From: Neurospora tetraspora
Taxonomy: Eukaryota > Ascomycota > Sordariomycetes > Sordariales > Sordariaceae
Assembly: GCF_033439725.1 (NCBI RefSeq)
Contig: NW_026944391.1
Span: 1,612,001-1,676,000 of the forward strand
Length of the DNA stretch: 64,000 nucleotides
Direction: 5' to 3'
The notes beneath the pieces are model-generated. The model was not told the DNA's origin, ran no database searches, and was given only the letters and a program-made list of their open reading frames with translations. Below, one piece after another: positions 32,948 to 44,114 of this stretch. A program made the translations under genes and the position numbers. Position 1 is the stretch's first letter, and each line of letters starts with the position of its first letter.

Positions 32948-35900
32948 TTAAACCTCAGTCTCAACCCCCGTCCCCTTATCCCCATGCTCCCCCCACTCCT
33001 TTACCTTCCCCTTACCCTTCTTCACTTGTCCACCAAGCCAATTCAGCGTCCTCGCCGCCTTCCACTGCATCACGCCTCGGTGTCTTCTATGCAGCTCCTT
33101 GCGATGTTGCTTGTAATCCTGCACTTGGGCTATGACGCCGCGTTTGCCGTCGTCTTGGTCGGAGCCAATCTTGTCGCCGTCGAGCTTGGCGGAGATCTTG
33201 TGCTTGACTTTGTGAGTGGCTTTGGAGACGGGGTTGTGATGGTCGTCGGAGGTATCCGGAAGGTCTTCGGTGTCCGAGTCAGATGAGCTGCTGGAAGAGG
33301 ATGCGTTGTTGTCGCCGTGCTTCCGGAGAGCCTGGCGGGTTGCTGCTTCCTGGAAAGTGTCCCGGTGCTGAGGTGAGTGGATGTTATGGCGGGTATTGTA
33401 CTCGTCGTCAGACAGACTTGAATCGCTGTCGGAGCCCGACTCACTGGTATCTGTATCCGAATGGGACCAAGAACCGCCGGCACCGTCATCATCATCCTCA
33501 TCCATCTTCTCATCACACACCGTATCCAATACCTCCATCACCCCCTTGACATCGCTGTTCCTCGGCTTGCTCGCATACTTCCTATGATACCCGGACAATC
33601 CTCTCCAGAACCTGACTGTGAACTCAACCTCGCCCAACGGCTTCTCACCTTCTTCCAACCCCTTGTACTCGGCACAGGTACTGGCCCTCTTCAGCTGCTT
33701 TTTGCCTCCCTTCCAGACCGGCAAACGAACAGTGACATCCTCCTCATCCGGGATGGAAGAAAGCCAGAGAACAGCCAGCGCAGGATTGGAATCTGGCAAG
33801 AGAGAGTGCTTGTCCTTGAACTGAAGCAGCAACATGCTCTGGTAGCGTTTGACGACTCCCAAGAAGATGCTTCCCTCGCTGATGCCATTGCCGGGTTGTT
33901 TCTGCTGACTCATTTGCTGCCCACGACCACCAGCATGATGTCTCTTGGGCACCCAAACGCCCTCCTCTCCCTCCAGCGGATTCATCTTCCCCTTGCCAAT
34001 CTTGGTCTTCAACTTGAGTTTGCACCCACTCAACCGTTCCAGTTCTCCCCTCGTTCCTTCCGTATCACCACCACCACCCCACTTTACACCCCCCTTAACC
34101 TCCACGGTTCCCATGTCCCATCCCCTCAGTTCCCGTGTCATCACCTGCTCTCCCATCTCCACCTCTCTCCAAACCAAACTCACCCTCACCCTGCCGTTGC
34201 CGATTCCTCCTGACAACGGGAACGTCCCCATTACCTGACTTCTGTGCTCAAACACCTTTCTCAGCGGCAGATACACCACACCCAGCAAAGGATCCTCCTC
34301 GCCCTCTCTGTTATCCCTCACACTGATAATCACCTCGCAAGTGCTCCAGTCCTTGACAAACCTTTCGGTGCCGGCATTGAAGAAGGGCTTCGCGTTCTTG
34401 GGCTTGGTTCTGGTGCGGTAGATCTTTTGCTGGTTGAGGATGATGGTGCAGTAGGAGTCTGGCAGGCTATCGGACTGCTCAGCGGCGTCTTCCTTGACTT
34501 CGTCGGCGCCGGTGGAGCGGTTGCGGTCTTGGTTTAGCGGAGTGATTTCCAAGCCGGTGATGTTGTGGATTTGGATGGAGAGGATCCCTGATGGCATGGA
34601 GGGCAGAGGCCGAGAGGAGATGATCATTTGGTCTTCTTTACCCTTGAAGTCTTGAGCTTCCTGTTGGTGCTTTTCTTGAGACATGTCCTTGGAGAGGGAG
34701 GCTTCGCGGAGTTTGGACTCGGTGGTTTCGTGGACTTGCTGCTTAAGCTGGTCCAAAGAACGAACGGAGGTATCAAAAGTCTGCTTGTCGAGCTGGCTCT
34801 GCTGGATGTGTGCCTTGGCAAAGTAGCCGACTGCCCAGGAGATGGTGCCAGGCATGGTCTCGTCGGGGTCGGAAGCCATAAGCCGGTCTTCGCGATCGTG
34901 CATCTTGTTCTTGGTTTCCTCGCTGTGCATCAACTCCTTGAGAGAAACCTCGACACGTCCCAGGTCATCATCGGCAGTATACTTGTCCGAATCCCAAATT
35001 TGGATGCGCAGATTCTCCTGGGCGTTGAGCTCATCCGGCGAGACAAGGATGTAAGCCCACTCGTTCCAGACAGGCTCTTGCTCGTCGATGATGATGCGTG
35101 TGGAAAACATGGGCTTGCCGACCTTGCCCCATGACACGGTCACGTACGGATCAGAGGATCCCTCGATAGGGCCGAATCCGCCATCGCCGCACTTGAACCC
35201 GCGAGCTTTCTTGATGTAGACAGCCACCACACCGCGAGCGATGGTGTCCTTCTTGAAGTCATCGCCGACGAGCATGTCCTTGAGGTCGAGAGTAAGCGAC
35301 TTGGGTGCGACGTATTCGGCCAAGGCAGCGTCAACAGCGGACTGGACGAAGGACGAGATAAGCGGGATGTCCATCAGGTTGGGGAGGTGTTTCGACAGAG
35401 GGACGCAGGAAAGGTTGACTCGCGGCTGGCCAAGGAAGGTCAGAGTACACAGCTCGAAGAAGGGCGGATCGGGCGTCAACTGCAACCGCAGACGCATAAT
35501 GCCCACGAATCCCTTCAGTTCTACCCAGACTGGAACAGCCAAGTCACCAGGCAAGTAGAACTTGAGGTAGAGATGCGCATTCTTGGCCTTGCTGGTGATC
35601 GACTTCCCTGAGGACCTAGGTCTGTAAGCAAACGCCAACTCCATGTTGACAAAGTCCCCTTCCTCAGCTTCCATTCCCTCCTGGACCATCTCTCCTCCTC
35701 CGCCTTCAACCTCTCCCTCTCCTTTAACCTCTCGATCGTTCTCCCCAGCATCCTTCAGTCTCCCCTGATCGTCAACCGATTGTCCCGCGGCTCCTGTCGG
35801 CAACCACTTGATCCCCAACACTCTAAACGCCTCGCTTCCCTGGCCGATATCATCCACGCTGACCATGCGGACAAACTTGGGCAAGGAAGCTTGCATGACG

Positions 35901-37060
35901 TCCTCCAGCATGTCGGCGATGGAAGCAAACAAGTCCGGGTTGATCAAAGGCCAGACGGAGGCCAACAAGCCGTTCAACCACGCTGCTGATTCGGGCAGGG
36001 GGGCGCCGTCCTTGTTGACGGTCTTTTCGGCGTGACGGTCGGCGGCCCAGGTTTCTTCTTCGAAGATGGAGGAGATGCGCTTTTCGAGCCAGCCGGATAC
36101 ACCCTGGATGAGGACGTAGGCACCTGCGCCTGCGATGATGAGGAAGAGGAGAAGGGAGACTGTCTTTGTCCTGGACCCGGATCCAAACCCTAAAAGCGAA
36201 ATGCAACCGAGTCCCAGTATCCCAACAACACCAAGTCCTGTTAGTCCAGCAGTCAATGCCTGTCGGTAAGTCTTCATCATCTGCTCCTTTGTTTCCTCGA
36301 ACTCTGGTGGTGGAAAGAGCTTGTGCATGCCTTGATGCGCCTCTCCAACTTCGAATGTCTCTTCTCGTAAATGATCTTGGCTCTTATTCCCCGCTTCTGG
36401 GCCCGTGAAGGTCCTATGATCCGATCCGACCGATGGGTAATTCTCGGGAGCGGAACCGAGGTTTTTGTCCGTCATGTCGTGAATCGTAATGGGCAAGTGG
36501 GTTACCGGGTCGGTTACCTCACGACCGTGGCCCTGGGGTTGTTGTTTCTTCATGACCTTGCGCTTTTCTTTGGGATCGACGGTGGAGGCTACTGTCTCTG
36601 TTGCTGATTTCTCTTGTTGCTCCTTCTGCTTTTCTTGCTTCTGCTGCTCCCTGCCCGTGGCCTGGCCATTACCCTGCTGTGTGTTGTTATTTTCATTGGG
36701 GTTGGGCTGTCCACCATAGACACCTTGCTGTTGTGTACCTGGATCCTCCACAGGCGCATCGGGATAGTTCCTATTAGTAGTCGGATATGGGTCCCCCTCT
36801 TGATTGCCCTGTTGGTCTTCATCTTTGGATATAGCTTTGACAGCATCGTACGCTCGCTTGGTCTTGGACGGGGGTTCGTTCATGTTGCCATCGGCGTCTG
36901 GCTGGAGCTGGGCCGTGTTCTCCTGTCCTTCCTGCTCTTTGATCTCGGCTCGGTGTTCGCGGTAACCCTTTACGGTTGGGACAGGGTGTTTGGCTGTGTA
37001 TGGGCCGCCGTGGGCGCGACGTGCGCCTCGGTCTTCGAAGTCATCGTCGTAGCCGGACAT
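32948..37060 (-). CDS. Tricalbin-like SMP/C2-domain protein
   Basis: A single-exon protein of 1370 residues, likely tethering the ER to another membrane and moving lipids. Residues 1-265 are polar and disordered (Gln/Glu-rich, EQQKQEKQKEQQEK). About 273-320 are two adjacent hydrophobic spans (GLTGLGVVGILGLGCISLLG; SLLLFLIIAGAGAYVLIQG) forming a hairpin anchor. About 340-600 read as an SMP lipid-transfer domain (WLNGLLASVWPLINPDLFAS; RVLGIKWLP). C2A is at about 605-740 (VYIKKARGFK, SDPYVTVSWG). A second C2 starts near 823 (GILSIQIHNITGLEI). The tail is acidic and Ser-rich (SESGSDSDSSLSDDEYN), then basic. It resembles fission yeast Mug190-type proteins more than budding yeast Tcb1-3. The ATG is the first in the frame. 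No lesions are seen. Confidence 0.9.
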   Translation of the reverse strand: MSGYDDDFEDRGARRAHGGPYTAKHPVPTVKGYREHRAEIKEQEGQENTAQLQPDADGNMNEPPSKTKRAYDAVKAISKDEDQQGNQEGDPYPTTNRNYPDAPVEDPGTQQQGVYGGQPNPNENNNTQQGNGQATGREQQKQEKQKEQQEKSATETVASTVDPKEKRKVMKKQQPQGHGREVTDPVTHLPITIHDMTDKNLGSAPENYPSVGSDHRTFTGPEAGNKSQDHLREETFEVGEAHQGMHKLFPPPEFEETKEQMMKTYRQALTAGLTGLGVVGILGLGCISLLGFGSGSRTKTVSLLLFLIIAGAGAYVLIQGVSGWLEKRISSIFEEETWAADRHAEKTVNKDGAPLPESAAWLNGLLASVWPLINPDLFASIADMLEDVMQASLPKFVRMVSVDDIGQGSEAFRVLGIKWLPTGAAGQSVDDQGRLKDAGENDREVKGEGEVEGGGGEMVQEGMEAEEGDFVNMELAFAYRPRSSGKSITSKAKNAHLYLKFYLPGDLAVPVWVELKGFVGIMRLRLQLTPDPPFFELCTLTFLGQPRVNLSCVPLSKHLPNLMDIPLISSFVQSAVDAALAEYVAPKSLTLDLKDMLVGDDFKKDTIARGVVAVYIKKARGFKCGDGGFGPIEGSSDPYVTVSWGKVGKPMFSTRIIIDEQEPVWNEWAYILVSPDELNAQENLRIQIWDSDKYTADDDLGRVEVSLKELMHSEETKNKMHDREDRLMASDPDETMPGTISWAVGYFAKAHIQQSQLDKQTFDTSVRSLDQLKQQVHETTESKLREASLSKDMSQEKHQQEAQDFKGKEDQMIISSRPLPSMPSGILSIQIHNITGLEITPLNQDRNRSTGADEVKEDAAEQSDSLPDSYCTIILNQQKIYRTRTKPKNAKPFFNAGTERFVKDWSTCEVIISVRDNREGEEDPLLGVVYLPLRKVFEHRSQVMGTFPLSGGIGNGRVRVSLVWREVEMGEQVMTRELRGWDMGTVEVKGGVKWGGGGDTEGTRGELERLSGCKLKLKTKIGKGKMNPLEGEEGVWVPKRHHAGGRGQQMSQQKQPGNGISEGSIFLGVVKRYQSMLLLQFKDKHSLLPDSNPALAVLWLSSIPDEEDVTVRLPVWKGGKKQLKRASTCAEYKGLEEGEKPLGEVEFTVRFWRGLSGYHRKYASKPRNSDVKGVMEVLDTVCDEKMDEDDDDGAGGSWSHSDTDTSESGSDSDSSLSDDEYNTRHNIHSPQHRDTFQEAATRQALRKHGDNNASSSSSSSDSDTEDLPDTSDDHHNPVSKATHKVKHKISAKLDGDKIGSDQDDGKRGVIAQVQDYKQHRKELHRRHRGVMQWKAARTLNWLGGQVKKGKGKVKEWGEHGDKGTGVETEV

Positions 37061-37991
37061 TGTGATGGAGAGTGTGCCTCGCTCGGATCGAGTCGTCAGG
37101 TAGCGTAGGCCGAGGCTTGGTCGGCCTGATGCTTCGATCAGGGAGGAGTGTCGAGTGTTTGCCTGCTTTCGTAGGGATAGAGGTATGTTGGATAGGTCGA
37201 GGTAAAGGTATTAAAGTAAAATGTTGAGGTAAAGTCAACCCTCTCTAGAAGCATCTTTCAACCGAAGAGAAGAGGAGGAAGATGAGGAGGAAACGACCTT
37301 CCAGAACTTCCAGAAAACAAGAAAAGAAATCGCAATGAACCAAACATTGCGAACGAATTACAAGACCCTGGAGCGGAACTGTAAGAGTGGAAGCTGCGAT
37401 TCGATTGGATTGTTCGTTCCTTTCGTGTTTGGAAGACGGCTCTTGGTCCGGCTTGGTATGACGTTCCTACCCCAACCCAAACTTCCATCCCTTACGTCAT
37501 ATCGAACGTTTCCAGGGGTATTCAGTGGTTCCCGTCGGATACAGCCAATCCGCTGTTGTCCCGCTGTAACCCCCACTGTAAGTTCAATTCGCGGGCGGGA
37601 GACTAACCCTGTTTTCGCGCGACGGGACCCTGAAAGTTCTGACAGAAAAATGGGGAGGCAGGTGAACCCAAAGGACCAAGTTGGCTGATTTTCTTGTAGC
37701 AGCCCCCTACGATAAATGTCGTTAGGATGGATGCCCCTTCCCGTCACGGTCTTGTCCCTTTCTGCCTCCCGCTTATCTAAACGTAAGGTCGGGTCTCAAC
37801 GACAATCAATCACATACAACCATCGAGGGTAAAAAAAACTTGCTTCAGGATCCCGCCTGCCGCTTTTCTATCTATACCTATATAAGCTACTAATCGGAAG
37901 ATTTATCTATCAGAGGAACAGTTCCATTTTTCATAGGGGGTTTGGATCACTCAAGCCACAAATGCCGCCATTTCTAGAAGGAACATTTTCA
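37061..37991. other. Intergenic: promoter of the tricalbin-like gene
   Basis: 931 bp with short poor frames only. No repeats, tRNA or other genes recognised. Confidence 0.5.
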
Positions 37992-39801
37992 TCATCTTTG
38001 CTGATCTCGAGATCTTCTTGGCGAGCCCTTGCGGCGGCGTTTAGCCTGGGGCCCGGGCGGAAGACGTGGAGAGAGAGAGTTGTTAACCGAAGTATCGGAC
38101 TGGTTAGGGGAAGACGCTACTTTCTTGGAGCCTTTCTCCAGGGTTAACGGGGTGGGACTCGTGGGAGTGTTGTCTTGCTGGCTGGCCCGGGCCCGTTCAC
38201 GTCGAGGCCCAAGCCCGGAAGCTTCATTGGTTGCGACGCTCGAAGTTCCGTTATCATCATCGTCACCCTCATCGTCACCCGGGGTAGGAGGGCTCGAGGT
38301 TTCTGTGTCGCTATGATTCGAGGGAGATGACCCAAGGTTGCGTTATTGCTATCCGGGGGAGGAGGACCCGAGGTTGCGCCATCGTGATCCGGGGGAGCAG
38401 ATGCGCCCACCTCAATCCCGACGCCTGTGAGAGCAACTTGAGCCCTCATGTTGGCCTGTTTGATTGCCTCGTTCCTCTGCTGCTCTGCCCAATCCCGCCC
38501 GTTTCGGTATGCCGTGACTGCTGCCCGAAACATATCTGGACCGGCTAAAAGGGTATAGGTAACTACCAATGTCATTACATACCTGGAGAGTCCTCCTGGC
38601 ATGGCTGGTGGTATGACATGGGTGGTATACATCGTAAGTGTTCCACCGTAATAGGTACACGTCAAAGTATAGGCCTTATTGTCGTAGACCAGTTCAGATG
38701 CTCCGTACGAGAGCAAGTGCTGCATTCCCCTCGCCCCTAGCGCCCCGTTGTAGCATGCTTGTCGCTTAGCTACCACCAAAGAGCCGCCGGGACCTTTCAC
38801 TTCTAGAAAGAAGTTGGGTAGTATGGGTTGCTCGTCGAACTGGGTAGAAGGAAGGATGCTTCCTGCAAGTTCGGTATAGACTCGTTCATCGAGATCCTCC
38901 AGGCGGGCTCCGTAGTAATAATCAGGCTTACCATCGACGAGAGAGCCGTCGATTAGGTGGTGAAGGTTGTTAAAGGGTATTCCATACCCATGCACCTGAT
39001 ATCGCCAATTTTGCCTTGAATTTTGGGAATCACATGCTCCGTCACCATTCTCTCCGTGCTAGCAGACGCATCTGCTAGCTCAAACTCTTCGAATTCGGTA
39101 CGCAAAGAGCGCGAAGGAGATAGGGACCGTCGTGGTTCTTGTGTTAACGCCCGCCTGATCTCATCCAGGTTGTCCGGTTCTGGGAGACGTTGGCGGTTAA
39201 CGTCCCGGTATGTATCGAGATAGACGTTAAACTTGAAGAGGTTTTGTGCAAAAGCATTACCGTACGGCCCAGCCCTGGCACTGCTCGTAGCCGTAGGCGT
39301 AGGTGTCGCTGTACCTGTCGGAGTCCTGCTCTGGGATGGGGCCGAAGCTCGCATCCGCCGGCGGAGGATTGTGGACACGCTCGAGCTCGTGGGGGGTCTG
39401 ACTGCGGGTTCGTGACACTGGTGATGGATCATGGGGTCAGTATATTGGGGGGAGGAAAGACTAGACGTGGACTGGGAGCACACGGTACTTACGCCTCTCA
39501 AGTCCGAAAGATCTGGGCCGCCGTGTCGGGCAAAGTGCTCGAGGTCGGAGGCGGAGCAGGCAGGAAGGTCGGCAGCCGCGTGTCGGGGAACGGGGGAACC
39601 GGGTCGTTTGAGCTTCGAGTTCGGTGCGGATCGAGCAGCCTCCTTGTTCCTTCGGTTCAATTCCCGTAATGCGTCTCTTGTCAGAGGAAACCTGGTGCGC
39701 GGTGGTCGTGGCGGAGGGCTGAGCTTCGGCTTCTTGGACTGCAATTCCTCGATGGGCGCTCGTTTCCGCTTGCGCGGGCTGGTGTCGTGGTGGTCGGCCA
39801 T
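37992..39801 (-). pseudogene. DUF7924-like, PD-(D/E)xK-type protein with two frame disruptions
   Basis: Exon 1 is 39801-39493. A 75-nt intron (39492-39418: GTAAGT, CTGAC, CACCAG) does not break the frame. Exon 2 starts at 39417. The N-terminus is basic with nuclear-localisation-like SPRKRKRAP. The conserved part reads FKFNVYLDTYRDVNRQRLPEP, KPDYYYGARLEDLDERVY, FFLEVKGPGGS, RQACYNGALGARGMQHLLSY and LLAGPDMFRAAVTAYRNGRD. PD, then E-x-K, then Q-x-x-Y, is the order of PD-(D/E)xK nucleases, and I recall this domain as the fungal family DUF7924; the function is unproven. The C-terminus is acidic then basic (PQAKRRRKGSPRRSR). The coding frame changes near 38975 and again near 38330, each beside a run of identical bases. 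So this is either a recent pseudogene or an assembly artefact. Confidence 0.65.
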
Positions 39802-40325
39802 GTGGATGGATTTAAAGGGGGCTACACCGACGAGACGGAGAGAGGGCAGCGCTGTTTCTGGCGATTCCTGCTTCTGGATATTCCTTGCTGGCGTTTCTGA
39901 TCCGGCCCCCAGTGTTGGTCTAGCGTACTAGACGCGCATATGGACGAGGGTGTTGTCGTCGCGTCACGGTGTTTACCTTGAATGATAGGTGGTCAAAGCG
40001 CCACGCCAGACAAAATAAGCCAACCCCTCAGACTCGCCGGTTGCTCAAAACGCCCTCTGTTGTGTGATGGCTGATGCCCACCCTTCCTCGTCCGTCCTTG
40101 TCCTCCTCAACGTGACGTCCCTGTTCTGTTGTCGAGTACCTTGGGCCTTTGTGACGAGATGGAATAATCGTTTGCATAGGTGTGTCTATTTACATACCAT
40201 CACCGCTGTTAGACCTATGAAACACGACTTTCCCAAGTCCCAAACGTCCCATAGCCTTGGCCAGCCCAATGCTCCTGATCCCTATCGAGCTGTTGAAGAA
40301 CCACCGTCTCTCTGGACAGTAGAGT
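39802..40325. other. Intergenic spacer
   Basis: 524 bp: upstream of the DUF7924-like gene and downstream of the transporter. No feature seen. Confidence 0.5.
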
Positions 40326-42190
40326 CTAATGGCCCCCATGCCCAAGCACAACATTCATACCCAAACAAACCACCATAACAACCACTCCATAAATCGACAG
40401 TCCCAGAGCCATCTTCCTCAACAGCCCCGTCTCCAAATGCTCCAGATCCCACCTCCACTTCCTCTTCAACTTCCTCGCCAGCCTGCTTCCCACGGTGGTA
40501 TTGCTCCTCAAGCTAGCAATGCTGTCTCCCATCCCAGCGCCGGAACCGGACGGTCCTGGCGACCCCTCCTCTTCGTCTCCGTCGCTAGTGGAGGCTGAGC
40601 TGGAGGAGGAGTACTCGGCATCGTCGTCTTCCTTGGTGAGGCGCTGATGGTGTATGCTCTCCGGATCGCTGATCTTGTAGTAAAACAGTCCAGGCAAGAT
40701 AAAGCTAATGGCCGTTGACCCGGTAGACCCCACGTAGGCTAGGACTCTATCCAGACTAGACACGTTGATGGCCGTGAAGTAGCTGAGAATCAGGATACCG
40801 GAGGTGATCAAGGCGAAGCGCAGTTCGGACATGGCGACTACGGGGGCGCCGTGGCTGTCGAGGGCAGCGCTAGGGGCACCGCCAGCAGGCAAGAGGGGTT
40901 GGGTGCCGGAGCCGGGCGTGGAATAGACGTTTTGCGTGCGAGAAGAGCGGCCCGGTCGCCAGCGCAGGACAGCGTCGATGGAGGCGCGGCAGGGGTGTAG
41001 TTGGAGAGGAACGGAGAAGGTAACGAGGAATACGATGGCGGCTTTGGCGATGGTGGAGGCTAATGATTGTGGGTCTGGAACATGTTAGCCTTGGTTAAGA
41101 GGGATGGAAAACGGGGATACCTACACATGCCAACAATGTTGCCCTGGATTTCGTTGCCAAAGGTCAGGTAGCCGGTAATGGCGACTAGGACGTAGACCGA
41201 GGCAGCGGAGCCGATGCTGGAGCCGATGACGCCGACAAGACTTCCCGGCGAGTTATCCTTGATCTCGTTGACGATGGAGAACATCTGGAGCACGTTAGCA
41301 GGCTAATCTTCCGGGGCCAAACGTCGCCGTACTCACATTCTGATGGCAAGTATACGCAAAGATCATCACCGGCAGACTGCTCAAAGCAGCCACCGGTCCC
41401 TCCCACGTAACAAGCCTGATGGGCCCCCTCCCACTATGGTCATCCACCGCATAGTGATAGACCACCAGGATGATCAAATACCCAATCGCAAACAGCGCCA
41501 CCAAACTCGTGTACTTGAGCGAATCCAGCTTCTTTGGAAAGCTCAGCGGGATGAGAAAGATGACAAAGAACACCGTGATCCAAAACCTGCGGTCCGCCAA
41601 AAAGTCCCAGCCGGTATTCCCCGCTCCGAACGCTGCCGCCACAGCGGGCATCAGATCACCGATAATGATCATGTACGACACGCCGACACCGAAGCATTTT
41701 ATGGCAATGGCCGCGTCGAACACCACGGCGGCGTTGGGATAGGTTATTTGCGACAGCGCGAAGAAGGAGGAGGAGCCCCGGTCGAGGTAGCGCGTGCAGC
41801 GCGACTGGAGGTAGAGACCGAAGGCGGAGGTAAGGCCGCACCAGACGATCAGGATGACGCCGAGCGTGACGCCGAACTTGGACATGGCGTGGGGCATGGC
41901 GAGGGTGCCGGCGCCGATGACTGTGGAATCCCGGTTAGATCAATATTTCCTTCTGTATGGATGTGATGAACGTACTAGTATTCAGCAGGTTGATGTTGCT
42001 GCTCATCATGGAGGCTTGGCCGCCACCCAGCTTGGGGGCGCGGAGTCTTCGTTGTCTACAGATTGCGCCGTCAGATATATTGACCAGAAGAGCCGGGAGT
42101 TGTCGCGCAAACGTACTGGACCATGGTTCCTCCGACACCGTGGCTCGACCCTAGGAGGCCGCTATTGGATACAGTATGATAGTTGGTCAT
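40326..42190 (-). CDS. AVT-type vacuolar amino acid transporter
   Basis: A multi-pass transporter of the AAAP family, 548 residues. Five exons: 42190-42117, 42055-41976, 41920-41337, 41284-41125 and 41074-40326. Introns are 61, 55, 52 and 50 nt, each with a good donor, a CTAAC/CTGAC branch site and a YAG acceptor; all phases agree. The hallmark first helix spans the exon 2/3 join (NLLNT then IIGAGTLAMPHAMSKFGV). Further helices include VILIVWCGLTSAFGLYLQSR, FWITVFFVIFLIPLSFPK, VYVLVAITGYLTFGNEI, AAIVFLVTFSVPLQLHPCR and ISFILPGLFYYKISDPE. An acidic Ser-rich loop (AEYSSSSSASTSDGDEEEG) lies before the last helix. AVT proteins exchange neutral amino acids across the vacuole membrane in antiport with protons; the direction here is unknown. 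It is divergent from the p24 gene. Confidence 0.94.
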
Positions 42191-43391
42191 GTCAGTTCCT
42201 ATGTCTCGGGACCGTCTTGTGGTGTCGCGTGACGTTGGTTTGGATATTGGGTTTCGGGTATGGTGTTTCGTCGGTGTTGAAACGCCTGAAGCCTTCAGGA
42301 CAAGGCGGTAACTGGAAGGAGGGGGATTCCAAGTATCGCGATCGGATCGTAATCGTCGGGGTCGATGAGGTGCTCGAGGCTGAAGAGATGGTGGGTAGTC
42401 GGCGCCGTCAGTTGTCGTCGACTGTTATCTGGTCATCGAGAAAAGCGAGTGTAAGTCTGCATGCGCAGCAGCAGGGTATTCGTGGGCGTTTCGACCCGAG
42501 GTTGGATGTATGATATCGTCGCGTGTTCGATAACTCTTTATGGATGAAATGGATCGCAAGTAGGAAAAAGTCAAAGTTGCGGTGGTGAAAGATGCCAATG
42601 ATGACAAACTGACTTTGTTGTTAGGTAAAAGGCCAACTTTAGCGTGCTGACAAGGGCTTGTGGGCTTGTCATGGCTAACAGATCCACGCAACGTGGGCGA
42701 TGGATAACAGCGCCAGCAGAGAATGACGGGGTTCTCAATGTGGCAAGAACAGAAAAGGTACCGGGAACGCCAAGCTGTCATTGGTCAGTTACACGGAGAT
42801 CTCAACCTTTTGTTTCACATTACGGGCCACTGAGCGCAAACAACTCCACAGCGCTAACATTGAAACCGTAGGTATGTAATTTACGAGTGAAATAGATCGT
42901 TCAGGGGAAGAACAACATTCTAGGAGGATCAGCGGGGAACCATCGGGGTCACTGAAATGGCAAACCAGTGGTGATCGAAAAGCTTCAGCCTTATGATCGT
43001 TCGCTTGTTTAGTGTTTCACCGTCTAGGGCCTTGTGTTGTCCACCAGTCGCTGTCTAACGAGCGGTTTCCGGGATACGGCGGGGTTGAACTGACGGTAAC
43101 AGTCGAAACGACGGAAGCGGGACCGGGGACCCTCCCGTTACCTCACAGCCTTACACCGTCATCGGTCTAGAAGCTCGCCGTCAAGGTTCTTTTTCCTCTT
43201 GTCAATTACCACAGCTTGAGCTCAGCTTCTCTTCAACGTCTTCGTGCTTCACGACCCTTGCGACAATCCCTCGGCAAACACCAACCACAATTGTGGTCCA
43301 AATCACCTCAACCACTGTCACCCGACTAGTTGACTCGCGGATCCTCCACCGACAGCGAACTCCATCTACTCCCCAACAGAACTCGCCCACC
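42191..43391. promoter_or_regulatory. Divergent intergenic region between transporter and dynactin p24
   Basis: 1201 bp between two start codons pointing away from each other. Promoters for both genes must lie here, but I recognise no defined site. A GCGCTAACATT at about 42853 resembles the inner block of the window's MITE, without the rest of it. Confidence 0.45.
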
Positions 43392-44114
43392 ATGGACGCC
43401 TCCCAAGAAACCTCAAGCCTCGACAAAACCTCTCTAGCCACCATCTCCCTCCTCGAATCCCGTCTCCGGCGAATCGAGCATATCCTCTACGGCCCCTCCG
43501 ACCCTCCAACCCAAGCGCCCTCCTCCTCCGCAACCACCTCCCTCGCCCAGCTCGAACACCGCTTCAACTTGCTCATCCGGCGCTTTCGCGTGTACGCAGA
43601 GCTACTAAAGATTCGTACGTTCCTCTCCCCCTCTCTCACTTTCCGTTCCCATCATTTCGAAGCTAACCAGAACCCCCAAACAGACAAAGCCAACCCCACG
43701 CTCTTCCACACCTCCCCCTCCGCCGACCAAAAACTCTCACCAACCGACCTCCCGCCCGCTGCTATCCTCGCGACCATCCTCTCCTACGCTTCCCAGTTCC
43801 CCCAGACCGCGTCCGCCCTGGTAGCAGCCGCCCCAGACAACACCATCGAATCCGCAATCCCCGACACAAAGCTCTCGGCCGAACTCGCGAGCTTGATACC
43901 AAGGATGAAGGGCTTGGAGGCAATGCAATTGGCGCAAGAGGCGGAAATAGCGGAGCTCAGGGAGAGAAGCGAAGCGGTGATGAAGGCGTGGTATGAGAAG
44001 AGGGTGCTGGGGTACGGAAAGTTTGTGGCGGAGGGTGAGGGGAGGGTGGAGAAGTGCGAATTGAGGGTGAGGAGAGCAGAGAGGGTGAGGGAGATGGACG
44101 CTGTTACGGAGTGA
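43392..44114 (+). CDS. ro-10: Dynactin p22/p24 subunit
   Basis: A component of the dynactin shoulder, which links dynein to cargo and supports nuclear movement in hyphae. Exons are 43392-43614 and 43684-44114. The 69-nt intron has GTACGT, GCTAACC and AAACAG. The product is 217 residues (about 24 kDa), the family size. The N-terminal helix LLESRLRRIEHILYG is the p24 hallmark. Then come LAQLEHRFNLLIRRFRVYAELLK, a central region (AAILATILSYASQFPQTASAL) and a C-terminal coiled coil (EAMQLAQEAEIAELRERSEAV). I chose the ATG in CACCATGG at 43392; an in-frame GTG at 43293 lies in leader sequence. In N. crassa the p24 subunit is, from memory, RO-10. The symbol assumes this is Neurospora. Confidence 0.85.
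   Translation: MDASQETSSLDKTSLATISLLESRLRRIEHILYGPSDPPTQAPSSSATTSLAQLEHRFNLLIRRFRVYAELLKIRTFLSPSLTFRSHHFEANQNPQTDKANPTLFHTSPSADQKLSPTDLPPAAILATILSYASQFPQTASALVAAAPDNTIESAIPDTKLSAELASLIPRMKGLEAMQLAQEAEIAELRERSEAVMKAWYEKRVLGYGKFVAEGEGRVEKCELRVRRAERVREMDAVTE

Noticed and set aside
38975-38995. Second gene starting at the ATG near 38995
   Set aside because: It continues the conserved domain of the upstream exon in another frame, so it is part of the same disrupted gene.
42638-42865. Third MITE copy suspected from TTAGCGTG and GCGCTAACATT
   Set aside because: Only 8-11 bases match at each side and the interior shows no similarity to the other two copies.
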